Shown: positions 54,573 to 63,424 of the stretch, one piece after another
Layout of the letters: each line of letters begins with the position of its first letter
Numbering within the stretch: position 1 is the stretch's first letter
Source: Vibrio zhanjiangensis
Lineage (GTDB): Bacteria > Pseudomonadota > Gammaproteobacteria > Enterobacterales > Vibrionaceae
Direction: 5' to 3'
Assembly: GCF_030161235.1 (NCBI RefSeq)
Contig: NZ_BSPW01000067.1
Coordinates: 1 to 64,000 of the forward strand
Length of the DNA: 64,000 nt
The notes under the pieces: model-generated
Databases searched by the model: none
What the model was told of the DNA's origin: nothing
The model's input: the letters and a program-made list of their open reading frames with translations, nothing else
Position numbers and translations under genes: made by a program

Positions 54573-54613
54573 TTGTCATACAGGCTTCAACGAATTGAAA
54601 CACAACTGTCATA
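54573..54613 (+). promoter_or_regulatory. Candidate PhoB sites upstream of pstS
   Basis: TTGTCAT at 54573-54579 and CTGTCAT at 54606-54612 match the Pho-box half-site CTGTCAT at six and seven of seven positions. They are 33 bases apart, that is three units of the 11-base Pho-box repeat. The two intervening units are weak. The position about 70-110 bases before pstS fits phosphate-starvation control by PhoB. Confidence 0.55.
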
Positions 54614-54681
54614 ATTGAGTCCTAAAGTTAGCATCGAACAAGCTAAATACAGAGGCAATGGTGCCAAGTAAGGAAATTGTG

Positions 54682-55503
54682 ATGAAAAAGACAGTTATCG
54701 GTGCAGTCGCACTTCTAGGTGCAATGGCAGTGACGTCCGTTTCTGCTAAGGAAACGATCTCTGCAGTGGGCTCTAGCAGCGTAACGCCACTGATGGAAGT
54801 TTTCTCTGAAACATACATGAAAACCAACTCAAACGTATTTATTGAGGTACAAGGTCCTGGTTCGTCTGCTGGCGTTAAGGCTGCAAAAAATGGCTCAGCC
54901 GATCTTGGCATGTCGTCTCGCAACTTGAAAGCGTCAGAAAAAGAGCCTGAGCTGAAAGAATTGAAAGTTGCACTAGATGGTATAGCCGTTGTTGTTAACC
55001 CTAAAAACACGCTTAAAGCGTTAACTGCTGAGCAAGTTAGTTCAATCTACAAAGGTGAAGTGACTAACTGGAAAGAAGTGGGTGGTGACGACAAGCCAAT
55101 CGTAACAATTACTCGTGATACTGCATCAGGCACTCGCGGTGCGTTTGAAGAAATTATGGCGCTGACTAAGAAAATTTCTGGTCAAAAAGTGTCTGCCATT
55201 TCACAGCGAGCGCAAGTGGCAAACGGTAATGGTGCGTTAAAAACGATGGTGGCCTCTAACCCATACGCTATCGGTTATATCTCTCTAGGTACCGTCGATA
55301 GCTCGGTTCATGCGCTACCTATTGATGGTGTTGAAGCTAACGTCGATAATGTGAAAAATGGCTCTTACAAAGTGGCTCGTCCTTTCCTTGTGCTATACAA
55401 AGATGGTAAGCCATCGGCTGAAACGCAAAAGTTCCTTGACTGGATGCTGACTCCTGAAGCTCAGGCTTTGGTTGACAATCATGGCTATATTTCAGTCCAG
55501 TAA
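54682..55503 (+). CDS. pstS: Phosphate ABC transporter substrate-binding protein PstS
   Basis: This 273-residue periplasmic protein binds inorganic phosphate for the Pst high-affinity importer. A signal peptide (about 1-21, ending VSA) is clear. Phosphate-contacting segments are visible in GSSSVTPLM, GPGSSAGVKA, SRNLK and RDTASGTRGAF. I use the ATG at 54682, preceded by AAGGA; the frame is open eight codons upstream. It heads pstS-pstC-pstA-pstB, and a strong hairpin after it probably limits expression of the downstream genes. Confidence 0.95.
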   Translation: MKKTVIGAVALLGAMAVTSVSAKETISAVGSSSVTPLMEVFSETYMKTNSNVFIEVQGPGSSAGVKAAKNGSADLGMSSRNLKASEKEPELKELKVALDGIAVVVNPKNTLKALTAEQVSSIYKGEVTNWKEVGGDDKPIVTITRDTASGTRGAFEEIMALTKKISGQKVSAISQRAQVANGNGALKTMVASNPYAIGYISLGTVDSSVHALPIDGVEANVDNVKNGSYKVARPFLVLYKDGKPSAETQKFLDWMLTPEAQALVDNHGYISVQ

Positions 55504-55521
55504 TGTATTCACGCTTTTATT

Positions 55522-55553
55522 GCTCAGCCCACTTTGGGCTGGGCTTTTGCTTT
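55522..55553 (+). terminator. Terminator-like hairpin between pstS and pstC
   Basis: GCTCAGCCCA at 55522-55531 pairs with TGGGCTGGGC at 55535-55544 (10 bp with one G-U pair) around CTT, followed by TTTTGCTTT. It has the form of an intrinsic terminator and lies 19 bases past the pstS stop codon inside the operon. Partial readthrough would give more PstS than membrane components. Confidence 0.75.
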
Positions 55554-55593
55554 ACTTCGAGCAGACCTAGTTTGTAAGAAGGGTAAGATTATT

Positions 55594-56526
55594 ATGACCA
55601 TTGCAACAAATAGTGACGAGCTTATGAATTCACGAGCGACTCAATTATCTAAGCCTCGTTTACGCGCTAAACGTCGCGTTGACGTGAAAGAACGTGTCTT
55701 TCATGGCTTATTCCTCACCAGTGCCGTGATTGGCATTGTATCTCTGGCTGTTATTGCCTATTTTATCGTACAAGAATCGATTCCCGCATTTGAAGAAGCG
55801 GGCGTGTCAGGTATTGTTCTCGGCCAAGATTGGCTGCCGCCTGCGCTTTATGGTGTGGCCACCATGATTGTCGCATCGGTGGTGTCGACGTTTGGCGCTG
55901 TGCTTGTGGGTGTCCCTGTCGGTGTCTTGACGGCTATATTTATCGCTGAGATTGCGCCTAAGCGCCTTGCCGATGTCATTCGTCCTGCAGTGGAACTTCT
56001 GGCAGGCATTCCATCGGTTGTTTACGGATTTTTTGGCCTAGTAATCATTGTTCCCCTGATTCAGGATGTTTTTGATGTCCCTGCGGGTAATACGATTTTG
56101 GCGGGAATTATTGTACTAGGAGTGATGATACTTCCGACTGTGATTACAGTTTCAGAAACGTCAATTCGAGCCGTTCCTCGTGCTTACAAGGAAGGATCAT
56201 TAGCTCTGGGAGCATCCAAGATTTTTACCATTTTTAAACTGCTTGTTCCTGCTGCGCGCTCCGGAATTATGACAGGTGTGATCCTAGGAATCGGTCGTGC
56301 ACTGGGTGAAACAATGGCGATCATTATGGTGATGGGAAATGCCCCCGCGATGCCACAAGGTATTTTGGACTCAGCCCGTACTCTGACAGCAAATATTGCG
56401 ATTGAGATGTCTTACGCAAGTGGCGTGCATGCGAACGCTCTCTATGCAACAGGTGTGGTTCTGTTGGTGTTTATTATGATGCTCAACGCTGGGCTGCTTT
56501 ATCTCAATCGCGAGAAAGCGAAGTAA
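55594..56526 (+). CDS. pstC: Phosphate ABC transporter permease PstC
   Basis: This 310-residue inner-membrane permease forms the Pst channel with PstA. It has about six helices and the binding-protein-dependent transport motif (the EAA loop near ALGASKIFTIFKLLVPAARSG, around residues 212-232). ELLAGIPSVVYGFFGL is typical of PstC/PstA. I begin at ATG 55594, although the ribosome site AAGGG is somewhat distant; the upstream frame crosses the terminator hairpin and is not used. It is 21 bases from the pstA start. Confidence 0.93.
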   Translation: MTIATNSDELMNSRATQLSKPRLRAKRRVDVKERVFHGLFLTSAVIGIVSLAVIAYFIVQESIPAFEEAGVSGIVLGQDWLPPALYGVATMIVASVVSTFGAVLVGVPVGVLTAIFIAEIAPKRLADVIRPAVELLAGIPSVVYGFFGLVIIVPLIQDVFDVPAGNTILAGIIVLGVMILPTVITVSETSIRAVPRAYKEGSLALGASKIFTIFKLLVPAARSGIMTGVILGIGRALGETMAIIMVMGNAPAMPQGILDSARTLTANIAIEMSYASGVHANALYATGVVLLVFIMMLNAGLLYLNREKAK

Positions 56527-56547
56527 GTGGGTCAGGAGGTAAAGATT

Positions 56548-57411
56548 ATGGATCGCATCGCATTGAAAAAGCAGCGCCAATTTAAAGACAATGTCCTCAA
56601 TGTTTTGATTTGGGCTGCGGCGGCATTGACCGTTGGTTTTTTATTCTGGATCATCTGGTACATCTTATCCAATGGTCTACAACATGTAGATTGGGATTTT
56701 ATCACTGATAACTACACGCGTACTGGTGAAGAGCATGGTATCTTCCCTATGATTATTTCTACGCTTTATATGGTTATCGCTTCAATTGCGGTTGCCGCTC
56801 CCATTGGGATCATGACGGCGATTTATTTGACGGAATACGCCAAAGTTGGCAGCAAACTGGTAAAAGCAATTCGTTTTTGTACTGAGTCCTTAGCAGGGAT
56901 ACCTTCGATTATATTCGGCTTGTTTGGCATGACATTCTTTGTCGCGATTCTCGGGCTTGGATTCTCGATTCTATCCGGCGCTTTGACCTTAAGTATCTTG
57001 ATACTACCGGTCATTATCCGCACTACAGAAGAAGCATTGATGGCGGTTCCTCAAACCTATCGAGAAGGCTCTTATGGTTTAGGTGCATCTAAGATTTATA
57101 CCATTTGGCGTTTAATATTGCCAAGTGCGATGCCTGGTATCATCACTTCGGTGATTTTGAGTATTGGTCGTGTTATTGGTGAGTCGGCCCCTGTGTTTTT
57201 AACCGCAGGTATGGTCGCTCGCATTCCCGACTCGCTGCTTGATTCAGGGCGCACACTAACGGTTCATTTATATAAGCTGACCACTGAGCTCTTTACCATT
57301 GAAGAGTGGAATCAGGCTTATGGCACAGCGACTGTGCTGATTGTGGTGGTTCTGGTGATCAACATGATCACTAAGTTGATTGCACGTCGATTTAACACGG
57401 CGAGTTATTAG
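56548..57411 (+). CDS. pstA: Phosphate ABC transporter permease PstA
   Basis: This 287-residue inner-membrane permease pairs with PstC. It has six predicted helices and the permease motif YGLGASKIYTIWRLILPSAM (about 195-214), with ESLAGIPSIIFGLFGM before it. The ATG at 56548 is preceded by CAGGAGG, an ideal ribosome site, so the longer GTG frame at 56527 is not used. The pstB gene follows after 45 bases. Confidence 0.95.
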   Translation: MDRIALKKQRQFKDNVLNVLIWAAAALTVGFLFWIIWYILSNGLQHVDWDFITDNYTRTGEEHGIFPMIISTLYMVIASIAVAAPIGIMTAIYLTEYAKVGSKLVKAIRFCTESLAGIPSIIFGLFGMTFFVAILGLGFSILSGALTLSILILPVIIRTTEEALMAVPQTYREGSYGLGASKIYTIWRLILPSAMPGIITSVILSIGRVIGESAPVFLTAGMVARIPDSLLDSGRTLTVHLYKLTTELFTIEEWNQAYGTATVLIVVVLVINMITKLIARRFNTASY

Positions 57412-57456
57412 GCAATCAAACGTTGGCACCCATTGAAGATTTAAGAGATAAAGACC

Positions 57457-58206
57457 ATGAACAAATTTAATATCGAAAACTTAGACCTGTTTTACGGTGA
57501 TAATCAGGCGCTTAAGTCGATTAATTTACCAATTCCTGTTCGCCAAGTAACTGCACTTATTGGCCCTTCTGGATGTGGTAAGTCAACCTTACTTCGTTGC
57601 CTAAATCGTATGAATGACTTGATTGAAGGTGTCAAGATCACAGGTAAGCTGGATATGGATGGCAATGACATTTACGGCAATATCGATGTGGCTGATTTGC
57701 GAATCAAAGTAGGAATGGTATTCCAAAAGCCGAATCCGTTTCCGATGAGTATCTATGAGAATGTGGCTTATGGCCTTAGAGCACAAGGTATTAAAGATAA
57801 AAAGCATATCGATCAGGTTGTGGAGCGGTCATTACGTGGTGCTGCCTTGTGGGACGAAGTTAAAGATCGATTAAAGTCTCATGCGTTCGGTTTATCTGGT
57901 GGTCAGCAGCAGCGTTTGTGTATCGCACGCACCATTGCGATGGAGCCTGATGTGATTTTGATGGATGAACCAACCTCAGCACTAGATCCCATTGCCACGC
58001 ACAAGATTGAAGAATTGATGGAAGAGTTGAAAAAGAACTACACCATAGTGATTGTGACGCACTCGATGCAGCAAGCTCGCCGAATTTCAGATCGCACCGC
58101 CTTTTTTTTGATGGGCGAGTTGGTGGAACATGACTCGACTCAGGTTATTTTTAGCCAGCCTAAAGATGAGCGCACCAAAGGTTACGTCAATGGTGACTTT
58201 GGTTAA
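57457..58206 (+). CDS. pstB: Phosphate ABC transporter ATPase PstB
   Basis: This 249-residue ATPase drives the Pst importer. Walker A is GPSGCGKS at residues 36-43, the signature is [16 protein letters not shown] and Walker B is [13 protein letters not shown], all intact. [13 protein letters not shown] is the Q-loop region characteristic of PstB. It ends the operon and is followed by a strong terminator. No phoU gene follows in this window. Confidence 0.96.
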   Translation: MNKFNIENLDLFYGDNQALKSINLPIPVRQVTALIGPSGCGKSTLLRCLNRMNDLIEGVKITGKLDMDGNDIYGNIDVADLRIKVGMVFQKPNPFPMSIYENVAYGLRAQGIKDKKHIDQVVERSLRGAALWDEVKDRLKSHAFGLSGGQQQRLCIARTIAMEPDVILMDEPTSALDPIATHKIEELMEELKKNYTIVIVTHSMQQARRISDRTAFFLMGELVEHDSTQVIFSQPKDERTKGYVNGDFG

Positions 58207-58255
58207 GTTCTAGCCACATCAAGATTATCACTATAATAAAAAGCGATGGTCTCTT

Positions 58256-58282
58256 GCCCCTCTTTACGAGGGGCTTTTTTGT
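58256..58282 (+). terminator. Intrinsic terminator after pstB
   Basis: GCCCCTC at 58256-58262 pairs with GAGGGGC at 58268-58274 around TTTAC, followed by six T. The stop codon of the convergent ExoY-like gene (58264-58266) lies inside the loop. Confidence 0.9.
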
Positions 58283-59418
58283 TGGTGGCGATAATCGCTT
58301 GGAGGCAAAAGCACTTTGGGTTTAGCCAATAATTCACTTTCTTTGATATTGGTGTTCCATTGATAATCTCTTAGTGGTGAAGCGCTACTACTATTGACGT
58401 TGCCCGTTTGGCTCCATAGCCGATTAGGATAAAAGATATAGCCAAGACAGAGCATATCTTTGGCCAGTATTTGCAGTTCGCGTTGGTCTGTTGCGCCAAC
58501 CACTTGCCCCCAAGGGGTAAAGGCTGTTATCGGATAATCTAGCTCTGTCACAGGGTTATCCACTTCACAGCCATGATGGATCACATTATTAATGCCAATA
58601 TCTTGGTTGATTTCTTGTTTCACTTTTTGTGTAAGTTGTGAAATTCTACCTAAATCTGCATCGACAACTCTGCGGTCTTTTTGGGCTAATGCCGTTTGTA
58701 CGACTTTTACTACGGATTTAAGCCGTGAGGGTTTAAAAGTGCTAAATTGGCTAAGATGTGGTGCAACGCAAAATAGATCATAGTCTGCGGTGAGAGGAAT
58801 GCCATTTGATGGTTCAGCCAGTACCATCAGCGAATCGACTTCCTTACCTTCTCGGGTCATTACCCAATAGCCTTGTTTCAAGTGAGGCAGTTTTGCGAAC
58901 ATAGATTGAATATCTTTATGATACTGACGATAGAGGTGTGCATGCTCGCTCAACGGCATACCAACGTTAGGATATAGGATAAAATCTTGGTGAGGCTTTC
59001 CATGGCTTGTAACGTGATAAGTGCCCTCTTTGCTCGATATCACATGCAACATTTTTTCAGTAAGCAAAGATTGGAGTCTGGCTTTAGATATGAGGAGGGG
59101 TACCGCTTTCGCTGAACCATCACGTATGGATTCTGTTACTTTATGATTGAACTTGGCAATCTCTTGTTGACCTTTGTGATGCAGCTTGCTGTAGGATTGA
59201 TCGCAGCATATAAAACCAGCCTGTGGCCCCCAATCAGAGGACTTACCTTTGACGTGTAAATCTTTGGTTGCGTAGCCTTCTTCGATAAGTGCGGTAGAAA
59301 GAGGGTTTACTGGGCGAACCATGATAATACAGTCATGTCGTTTGGCCGTATTAACAATAATTTTCTCGTGAGCAGGAACGATCCCAGAATGTTTTATAGC
59401 TGAGTTACCTAGGTGCAT
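58264..59418 (-). CDS. exoY: ExoY/edema-factor-type nucleotidyl cyclase toxin
   Basis: This 384-residue protein matches the class II adenylate cyclase toxin family (Pseudomonas ExoY, anthrax edema factor, Bordetella CyaA), whose members make cAMP or other cyclic nucleotides inside host cells after activation by a host protein. The substrate-binding lysines Lys52 and Lys59 lie in YATKDLHVKGKSSDWGPQAG with the family spacing of seven. The metal-binding pair is Asp212 and Asp214 (TADYDLF), and His282 (HHGCEVDNP) matches the catalytic His. ExoY is 378 residues, so this is a full-length stand-alone enzyme. No signal peptide, chaperone or secretion gene is adjacent. The ribosome site is weak. The activator and the export route are unknown; ExoY-type cyclases use actin. 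Confidence 0.88.
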   Translation of the reverse strand: MHLGNSAIKHSGIVPAHEKIIVNTAKRHDCIIMVRPVNPLSTALIEEGYATKDLHVKGKSSDWGPQAGFICCDQSYSKLHHKGQQEIAKFNHKVTESIRDGSAKAVPLLISKARLQSLLTEKMLHVISSKEGTYHVTSHGKPHQDFILYPNVGMPLSEHAHLYRQYHKDIQSMFAKLPHLKQGYWVMTREGKEVDSLMVLAEPSNGIPLTADYDLFCVAPHLSQFSTFKPSRLKSVVKVVQTALAQKDRRVVDADLGRISQLTQKVKQEINQDIGINNVIHHGCEVDNPVTELDYPITAFTPWGQVVGATDQRELQILAKDMLCLGYIFYPNRLWSQTGNVNSSSASPLRDYQWNTNIKESELLAKPKVLLPPSDYRHQQKSPS

Positions 59419-59586
59419 AATCGAAACAAACAGTAGTGGGTAGTGATGGCCAATATAGCGAATAGGGTAACTGTTGGCTTGGTTATTTTAGGTACAATGA
59501 AGGTAAAATCGTGCCAATAAATGCGATACTTTTGCGTTGGTTTGAAGTAGCGTCTAGAAGCGTGGTCGATACAGGATTTTCAATGC

Positions 59587-59611
59587 AAAAAGCCCCGATA
59601 CACGGGGCTTT
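59587..59611 (-). terminator. Intrinsic terminator after sstT
   Basis: AAAGCCCCG at 59589-59597 pairs with CGGGGCTTT at 59603-59611. On the minus strand the stem is followed by a T-run (AAAAA on the plus strand at 59587-59591). It lies 23 bases past the sstT stop codon. Confidence 0.88.
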
Positions 59612-59634
59612 CAGTATACTGATACCAGCACGGG

Positions 59635-60852
59635 TTAGGCGTTATTTTTGTGTTCGGCTTTGCAAACAGCGGCAGTAAAAATAACGTCTGTTGAACTGTT
59701 TAGCGCTGTTTCTGCGGAGTCTTGTATTACTCCGATAATAAAGCCTACAGCGACGACTTGCATCGCAATCTCATTGGGAATACCAAATAGGCCACAGGCC
59801 AGAGGAATGAGCAGTAGTGAACCGCCAGCAACACCAGAAGCACCACATGCCGATATCGCCGCGACAATACTCAGCAGTAAGGCAGTTAATAGATCGATCT
59901 CAATGCCCATGGTGTGCACTGCCGCTAGCGTAAGCGTGGTGATAGTAATGGCTGCACCAGCCATATTGATGGTTGCACCAAGTGGAATTGAGACTGAGTA
60001 GGTATCTTCGTCCAGTTTAAGCTTTTCACACAAAGCCATATTGACTGGAATATTCGCGGCACTTGAACGAGTAAAAAATGCCGTTACACCACTCTCGCGT
60101 AAACATAGGAACACAAGCGGATACGGGTTTTCTCCTGTCTTAGCAAACACTATCAGTGGGTTCACAATCAGAGCAATCACCAGCATTGCACCAAGTAAAA
60201 CCGCCAATAGTTGCGCGTAGCCCGCTAATGCATCAAAGCCGGTCGTCGCCATTGTGGAAGAGACCAGACCGAATATGCCAAATGGTGCTAGGCGAATAAT
60301 GAAGCGCACAATTTGTGAAACGCCATGGCTTAAATCTTCAAACACGGCTTTGGTAGTAGAAGATGCGTGGTGTAAGGCAAGACCAAGGCCAACGGCCCAA
60401 GCCAAAATGCCTATGTAGTTAGCATCCATTAGTGCATTGACTGGATTATCGACGACTTTGAATAGCAATGTGTTCATTACTTCACCAATACCTTGAGGCG
60501 GTGTTGCACCTTCTGCACCAGAAACCAGAGTCAAGGTGGTTGGGAATATAAAGCTTAGTACCACTGCGGTGAGCGCGGCTGTGAAGGTACCAAATAGATA
60601 CAGCACGACAATCGGACGCATGTAGGTATGTTGGTTTTTCTTTTGATTGGCAATTGAAGCGGCAACAAGGATAAAAACAAGAATAGGGGCCACAGCTTTC
60701 AAAGCGCCGACAAATAGACTTCCAAGTAAGCCAACGCTTTGTGCATATTCAGGAGAGATGGTTGCTAGACCTACACCAAGAACGATACCGGCTAAGATTT
60801 GTAACACCAAATTTCCACGCGCAAAACGGGCAAAAATAGAGTTGTGTTGCAT
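59635..60852 (-). CDS. sstT: Serine/threonine:sodium symporter SstT
   Basis: This 405-residue inner-membrane transporter takes up serine and threonine with sodium. It belongs to the dicarboxylate/amino acid:cation symporter family and has about eight helices plus two re-entrant loops. Family motifs are the serine-rich [11 protein letters not shown] and [13 protein letters not shown], and [18 protein letters not shown] near the C-terminus. The start [19 protein letters not shown] is the usual SstT beginning. It is monocistronic with its own terminator, and a small hairpin (60894-60913) lies upstream of its start. Confidence 0.95.
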   Translation of the reverse strand: MQHNSIFARFARGNLVLQILAGIVLGVGLATISPEYAQSVGLLGSLFVGALKAVAPILVFILVAASIANQKKNQHTYMRPIVVLYLFGTFTAALTAVVLSFIFPTTLTLVSGAEGATPPQGIGEVMNTLLFKVVDNPVNALMDANYIGILAWAVGLGLALHHASSTTKAVFEDLSHGVSQIVRFIIRLAPFGIFGLVSSTMATTGFDALAGYAQLLAVLLGAMLVIALIVNPLIVFAKTGENPYPLVFLCLRESGVTAFFTRSSAANIPVNMALCEKLKLDEDTYSVSIPLGATINMAGAAITITTLTLAAVHTMGIEIDLLTALLLSIVAAISACGASGVAGGSLLLIPLACGLFGIPNEIAMQVVAVGFIIGVIQDSAETALNSSTDVIFTAAVCKAEHKNNA

Positions 60853-61421
60853 AGTTTTCCCTGCAATGATTTGTTATATAAATTTATCGTGATCTCAGTT
60901 TTCGCTAACTGAGTGGGCTAATACTAGCGTTTTGAAATAATGTGTCTAGGGTTAATTGCCTATTAAAATGAAAATTTGGGCATATGAATACTTGGTAGCT
61001 CAAGATTTTTCATTGATTGTTTTTGACAGCAAGTGAATTCATTTTAATGGATAGCCTGAAATTTCTTATTGGATTTATTATGTTAGGAATATTTTTGGCG
61101 AACAATATTTCCATAGGCGTTGCTCATACTCTTATAAAACGCTCCGAGCTAGGCCATCCGACTCACTAACAATACTTTGATTAAAATCAAGTCATAGCTT
61201 CCGCTCTGGGGAGATTGTACTGTTCTCATCGCTCTCTTTGCCATCCCATTAAAGAAATGTACTAAACTTAGCGTTCGTACTCGCTGCGCCATATTTTTAT
61301 TAAATGTATGAATGTTAAAGGTTTAATCTGTAAAATTAGTTACTCACTCCGATTCATATTGAGTTGTCCCGAATAGCATAGAGACGCAACGTCACCTTTA
61401 GCGAGATATAAGGACAATTCT
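60853..61421. other. Long divergent region between sstT and the reb regulator
   Basis: Near the sstT side is a perfect 7-bp inverted repeat, CTCAGTT at 60894-60900 with AACTGAG at 60907-60913. The rest is AT-rich and without a credible gene; the minus-strand open frame at 61340-61522 lies mostly inside the regulator gene and lacks a ribosome site. Promoters for both divergent genes are expected here. Confidence 0.4.
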
Positions 61422-62603
61422 ATGCATAAGCCAGCTATTATTGCATCACCACAAAGGAATAAAGGTCGTGAAAAATGCGATTCTAAACACTTTGAAACCT
61501 TACTTGATTGCCCACCTATCATGGGAAATAGTGAGAGTATAATGAGGACAAAGCAGCAAATCCTTTATGCATCACAAGCGAGTTTACCGATTTTCATATG
61601 TGGAGAACCCGGAACAGAAAAACGCGCAGTGGCGCAAGAGATTCATAAGAATAGACATTTTACCTTTGGTAGATTTGTTTATGTACCAGAGCAAATTGCA
61701 GGATTTGATGAGTTTCAACTCTTTTTTAGCGACAGTATCAAAAAAGCGGAGAATGGGACCATATTTCTTGCTGAAGTTGACAAGTTAAGTGATAAACATA
61801 AAGATTATTTGACCTACATTTTCTCCAATCGAGAGATATATAACCAGCTTGCCAACGCCAATACTCAATTGATTTTGTCCAGTGAACATCTATTAACAGA
61901 AAAAACGCATTTTCTTTCTAAAATACTTTGTAGTAATGCACCATTTTTGGAACTCAGTTTGTCGCCACTTCGAGACCGAGTGCAAGATATTCCTCAGTAT
62001 ATTGACTATTTCCTAGCAAAGTTTGGTGGGGGGAGCCCCGCTCAAATTACGCCTTTAGCAAAAGAAAGGCTCTGCCATCTCTCGTGGCCGCAAAATGTTT
62101 CTCAGCTACAAAGGGTTATGGTGCTACTGGTTTCTTCTTGTACTTACCAAATTGGAGAGCAGGATATTACAAACTTGGGTATACCTGAGTCTATCAAAGT
62201 ACGTCCGGACTTAATTGATGCACTCCTTAGCCAAGATCTGGATATCTATCGCCATATTCATCTAGGCCTGTATAAAGCATTAGAGTATTTGAGCAGACAC
62301 TTTTTGGAAGATGTATCCTTGCATGATCTTTCTAATGCTTGCTATACGAGCCCATCACACCTGTCATTTTTATTCAGAGAACATTTAAATCGCCCATTTA
62401 AAAGTATATTGGTGCAATTGAGAATGCAGTACGCCAAAGGATTAATCATAGATTGTCCAACCATCAAAATCACGGATGTATGTTTGCAATCTGGGTTTGG
62501 CGATCTGAGTCATTTTGAGAAAATGTTTAAACGTCATTTTGGAACTACACCAAGGAAATTTCGTGAATATCAACGGCAAGCTCATGCCGATATGCTTTCT
62601 TAA
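61422..62603 (+). CDS. Regulator joining a degenerate sigma54-type AAA+ domain to an AraC HTH
   Basis: This 393-residue protein has an N-terminal domain (about 30-235) recognisable as a sigma54-activator AAA+ fold: Walker A GEPGTEKRAVAQEIH, a Walker B-like GTIFLAEVDKLS, PLRDRVQDIPQYIDYFL and WPQNVSQLQ. It is degenerate, since the Walker B Asp is Ala and no GAFTGA loop is present, so it should not drive sigma54 promoters. The C-terminal domain (about 285-385) is a full AraC double helix-turn-helix (ITDVCLQSGFGDLSHFEKMF and TTPRKFREY). A sigma54-type domain followed by AraC rather than Fis is unusual. The ATG at 61422 follows AAGGAC. It stands directly before RebB-family genes and is their likely regulator. 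Confidence 0.85.
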   Translation: MHKPAIIASPQRNKGREKCDSKHFETLLDCPPIMGNSESIMRTKQQILYASQASLPIFICGEPGTEKRAVAQEIHKNRHFTFGRFVYVPEQIAGFDEFQLFFSDSIKKAENGTIFLAEVDKLSDKHKDYLTYIFSNREIYNQLANANTQLILSSEHLLTEKTHFLSKILCSNAPFLELSLSPLRDRVQDIPQYIDYFLAKFGGGSPAQITPLAKERLCHLSWPQNVSQLQRVMVLLVSSCTYQIGEQDITNLGIPESIKVRPDLIDALLSQDLDIYRHIHLGLYKALEYLSRHFLEDVSLHDLSNACYTSPSHLSFLFREHLNRPFKSILVQLRMQYAKGLIIDCPTIKITDVCLQSGFGDLSHFEKMFKRHFGTTPRKFREYQRQAHADMLS

Positions 62604-62618
62604 CGAATTCATATAACT

Positions 62619-62649
62619 AAAAAACGGTCCTTTATAGGGCCGTTTTTTT
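62619..62649 (+). terminator. Intrinsic terminator between the regulator and the reb genes
   Basis: Bases 62619-62630 (AAAAAACGGTCC) pair with 62637-62648 over 12 bp, with one G-U pair and a TTTATA loop, followed by T. The A/T flanks make it potentially bidirectional. It separates the regulator transcript from the reb genes, which therefore need their own promoter. Confidence 0.88.
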
Positions 62650-62798
62650 ATGACTAACCCCTTGAACAAACTTTTGCTAATTCAAGCCGAATAGTGGGCG
62701 AATTCACCTGAGTTTGTTGCTTTTGATTGTTACATACTGAGTTCATACAAGCAGCGAGTTGACAGCGTTTTAGATTGTCACCATCAAAGGAAGCCACT

Positions 62799-63044
62799 AT
62801 GTCAGACCCAGTATCACAATCTGTTTCAGAAGCCACTTTGCTCACAGTCGGTATGTCATCAGCAAACGCTGCCGCTAACTTAATCAATACGGCTAATACA
62901 GCACTTTGTCTATCACTTATGAATGCCGTTGCGAATCAGCAAGCGGGCAATATGACTCGCCAAACCTCTTCAGTTCAAGCAAATACTGGAATCATGAGTA
63001 CCGGCAGTGCAGTTCAAAGCGCTGTCGTGGAGAAGATTTTATAA
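62799..63044 (+). CDS. RebB-family R-body-related small protein 1
   Basis: This 81-residue protein, rich in Ala, Ser, Asn and Thr, resembles the RebB family of R-body proteins in overall pattern (ALCLSLMNAVANQQAGN, then a tail rich in Ser/Thr/Ala). R-bodies are large coiled protein ribbons that unroll on a pH change, known from Caedibacter. The ATG at 62799 follows AAAGGAAG. It is the most divergent of the small paralogs here. It heads a run of same-strand small genes behind the AraC-type regulator and differs from the next two in lacking VTDSVTQVNTKV, so a role as a second subunit is possible. Confidence 0.72.
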   Translation: MSDPVSQSVSEATLLTVGMSSANAAANLINTANTALCLSLMNAVANQQAGNMTRQTSSVQANTGIMSTGSAVQSAVVEKIL

Positions 63045-63113
63045 AAACACCAAAGCACATTACATGCGGTGTGGCACACCGTTCACTACCTCTACAAAGC
63101 AAAGGAGACAACT

Positions 63114-63380
63114 ATGCCAAACACAGTCGATAGCTCAGTGACCGACTCTGTCACTCAGGTGAACACTAAGGTTTTGGGTGATACGCCAGCATCTGCGATG
63201 GGAAATCTGATGTTGACAACCAGCCAAAGTCTGAGTGTGTCAGGTCAGAATGCGGCAACGGGTCAGCAACAAGCCAATGTTATGCACCAAGCGGCTACGG
63301 TACAAGGAATCAACGCGTTGATGAACACAGGTAATGCGGTGACCGGAACGGTGACCGGCAACATTATCGACCGAGGATAA
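63114..63380 (+). CDS. RebB-family R-body protein 2
   Basis: This 88-residue protein is a clear RebB-family member: it opens with VTDSVTQVNTKVLGD, continues TPASAMGNLMLTTSQSLS and ends with AATVQGINALMNTGN, the family layout. RebB is a structural subunit of the R-body ribbon in Caedibacter. The ATG at 63114 follows AAAGGAG; the open frame starting upstream at 63069 is not used. It is strongly similar in DNA and protein to the next gene, so the two are tandem duplicates. It is probably co-transcribed with its neighbours. Confidence 0.85.
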   Translation: MPNTVDSSVTDSVTQVNTKVLGDTPASAMGNLMLTTSQSLSVSGQNAATGQQQANVMHQAATVQGINALMNTGNAVTGTVTGNIIDRG

Positions 63381-63424
63381 CCTCAATAAACACACTTTAA
63401 CTGACAAAGAGAAAGGAAAAAACA

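Noticed and set aside
61340..61522. Minus-strand open frame at the start of the AAA+/AraC regulator
   Set aside because: It overlaps the regulator start on the opposite strand and lacks a ribosome site.
62654..62887. Minus-strand open frame across the first reb gene
   Set aside because: It is antisense to a gene with a good ribosome site and RebB-like composition.
63072..63090. Possible sigma54 promoter before the second reb gene
   Set aside because: TGGCAC is present, but the matching -12 element lacks the required GC, and the regulator has no GAFTGA loop to activate sigma54.
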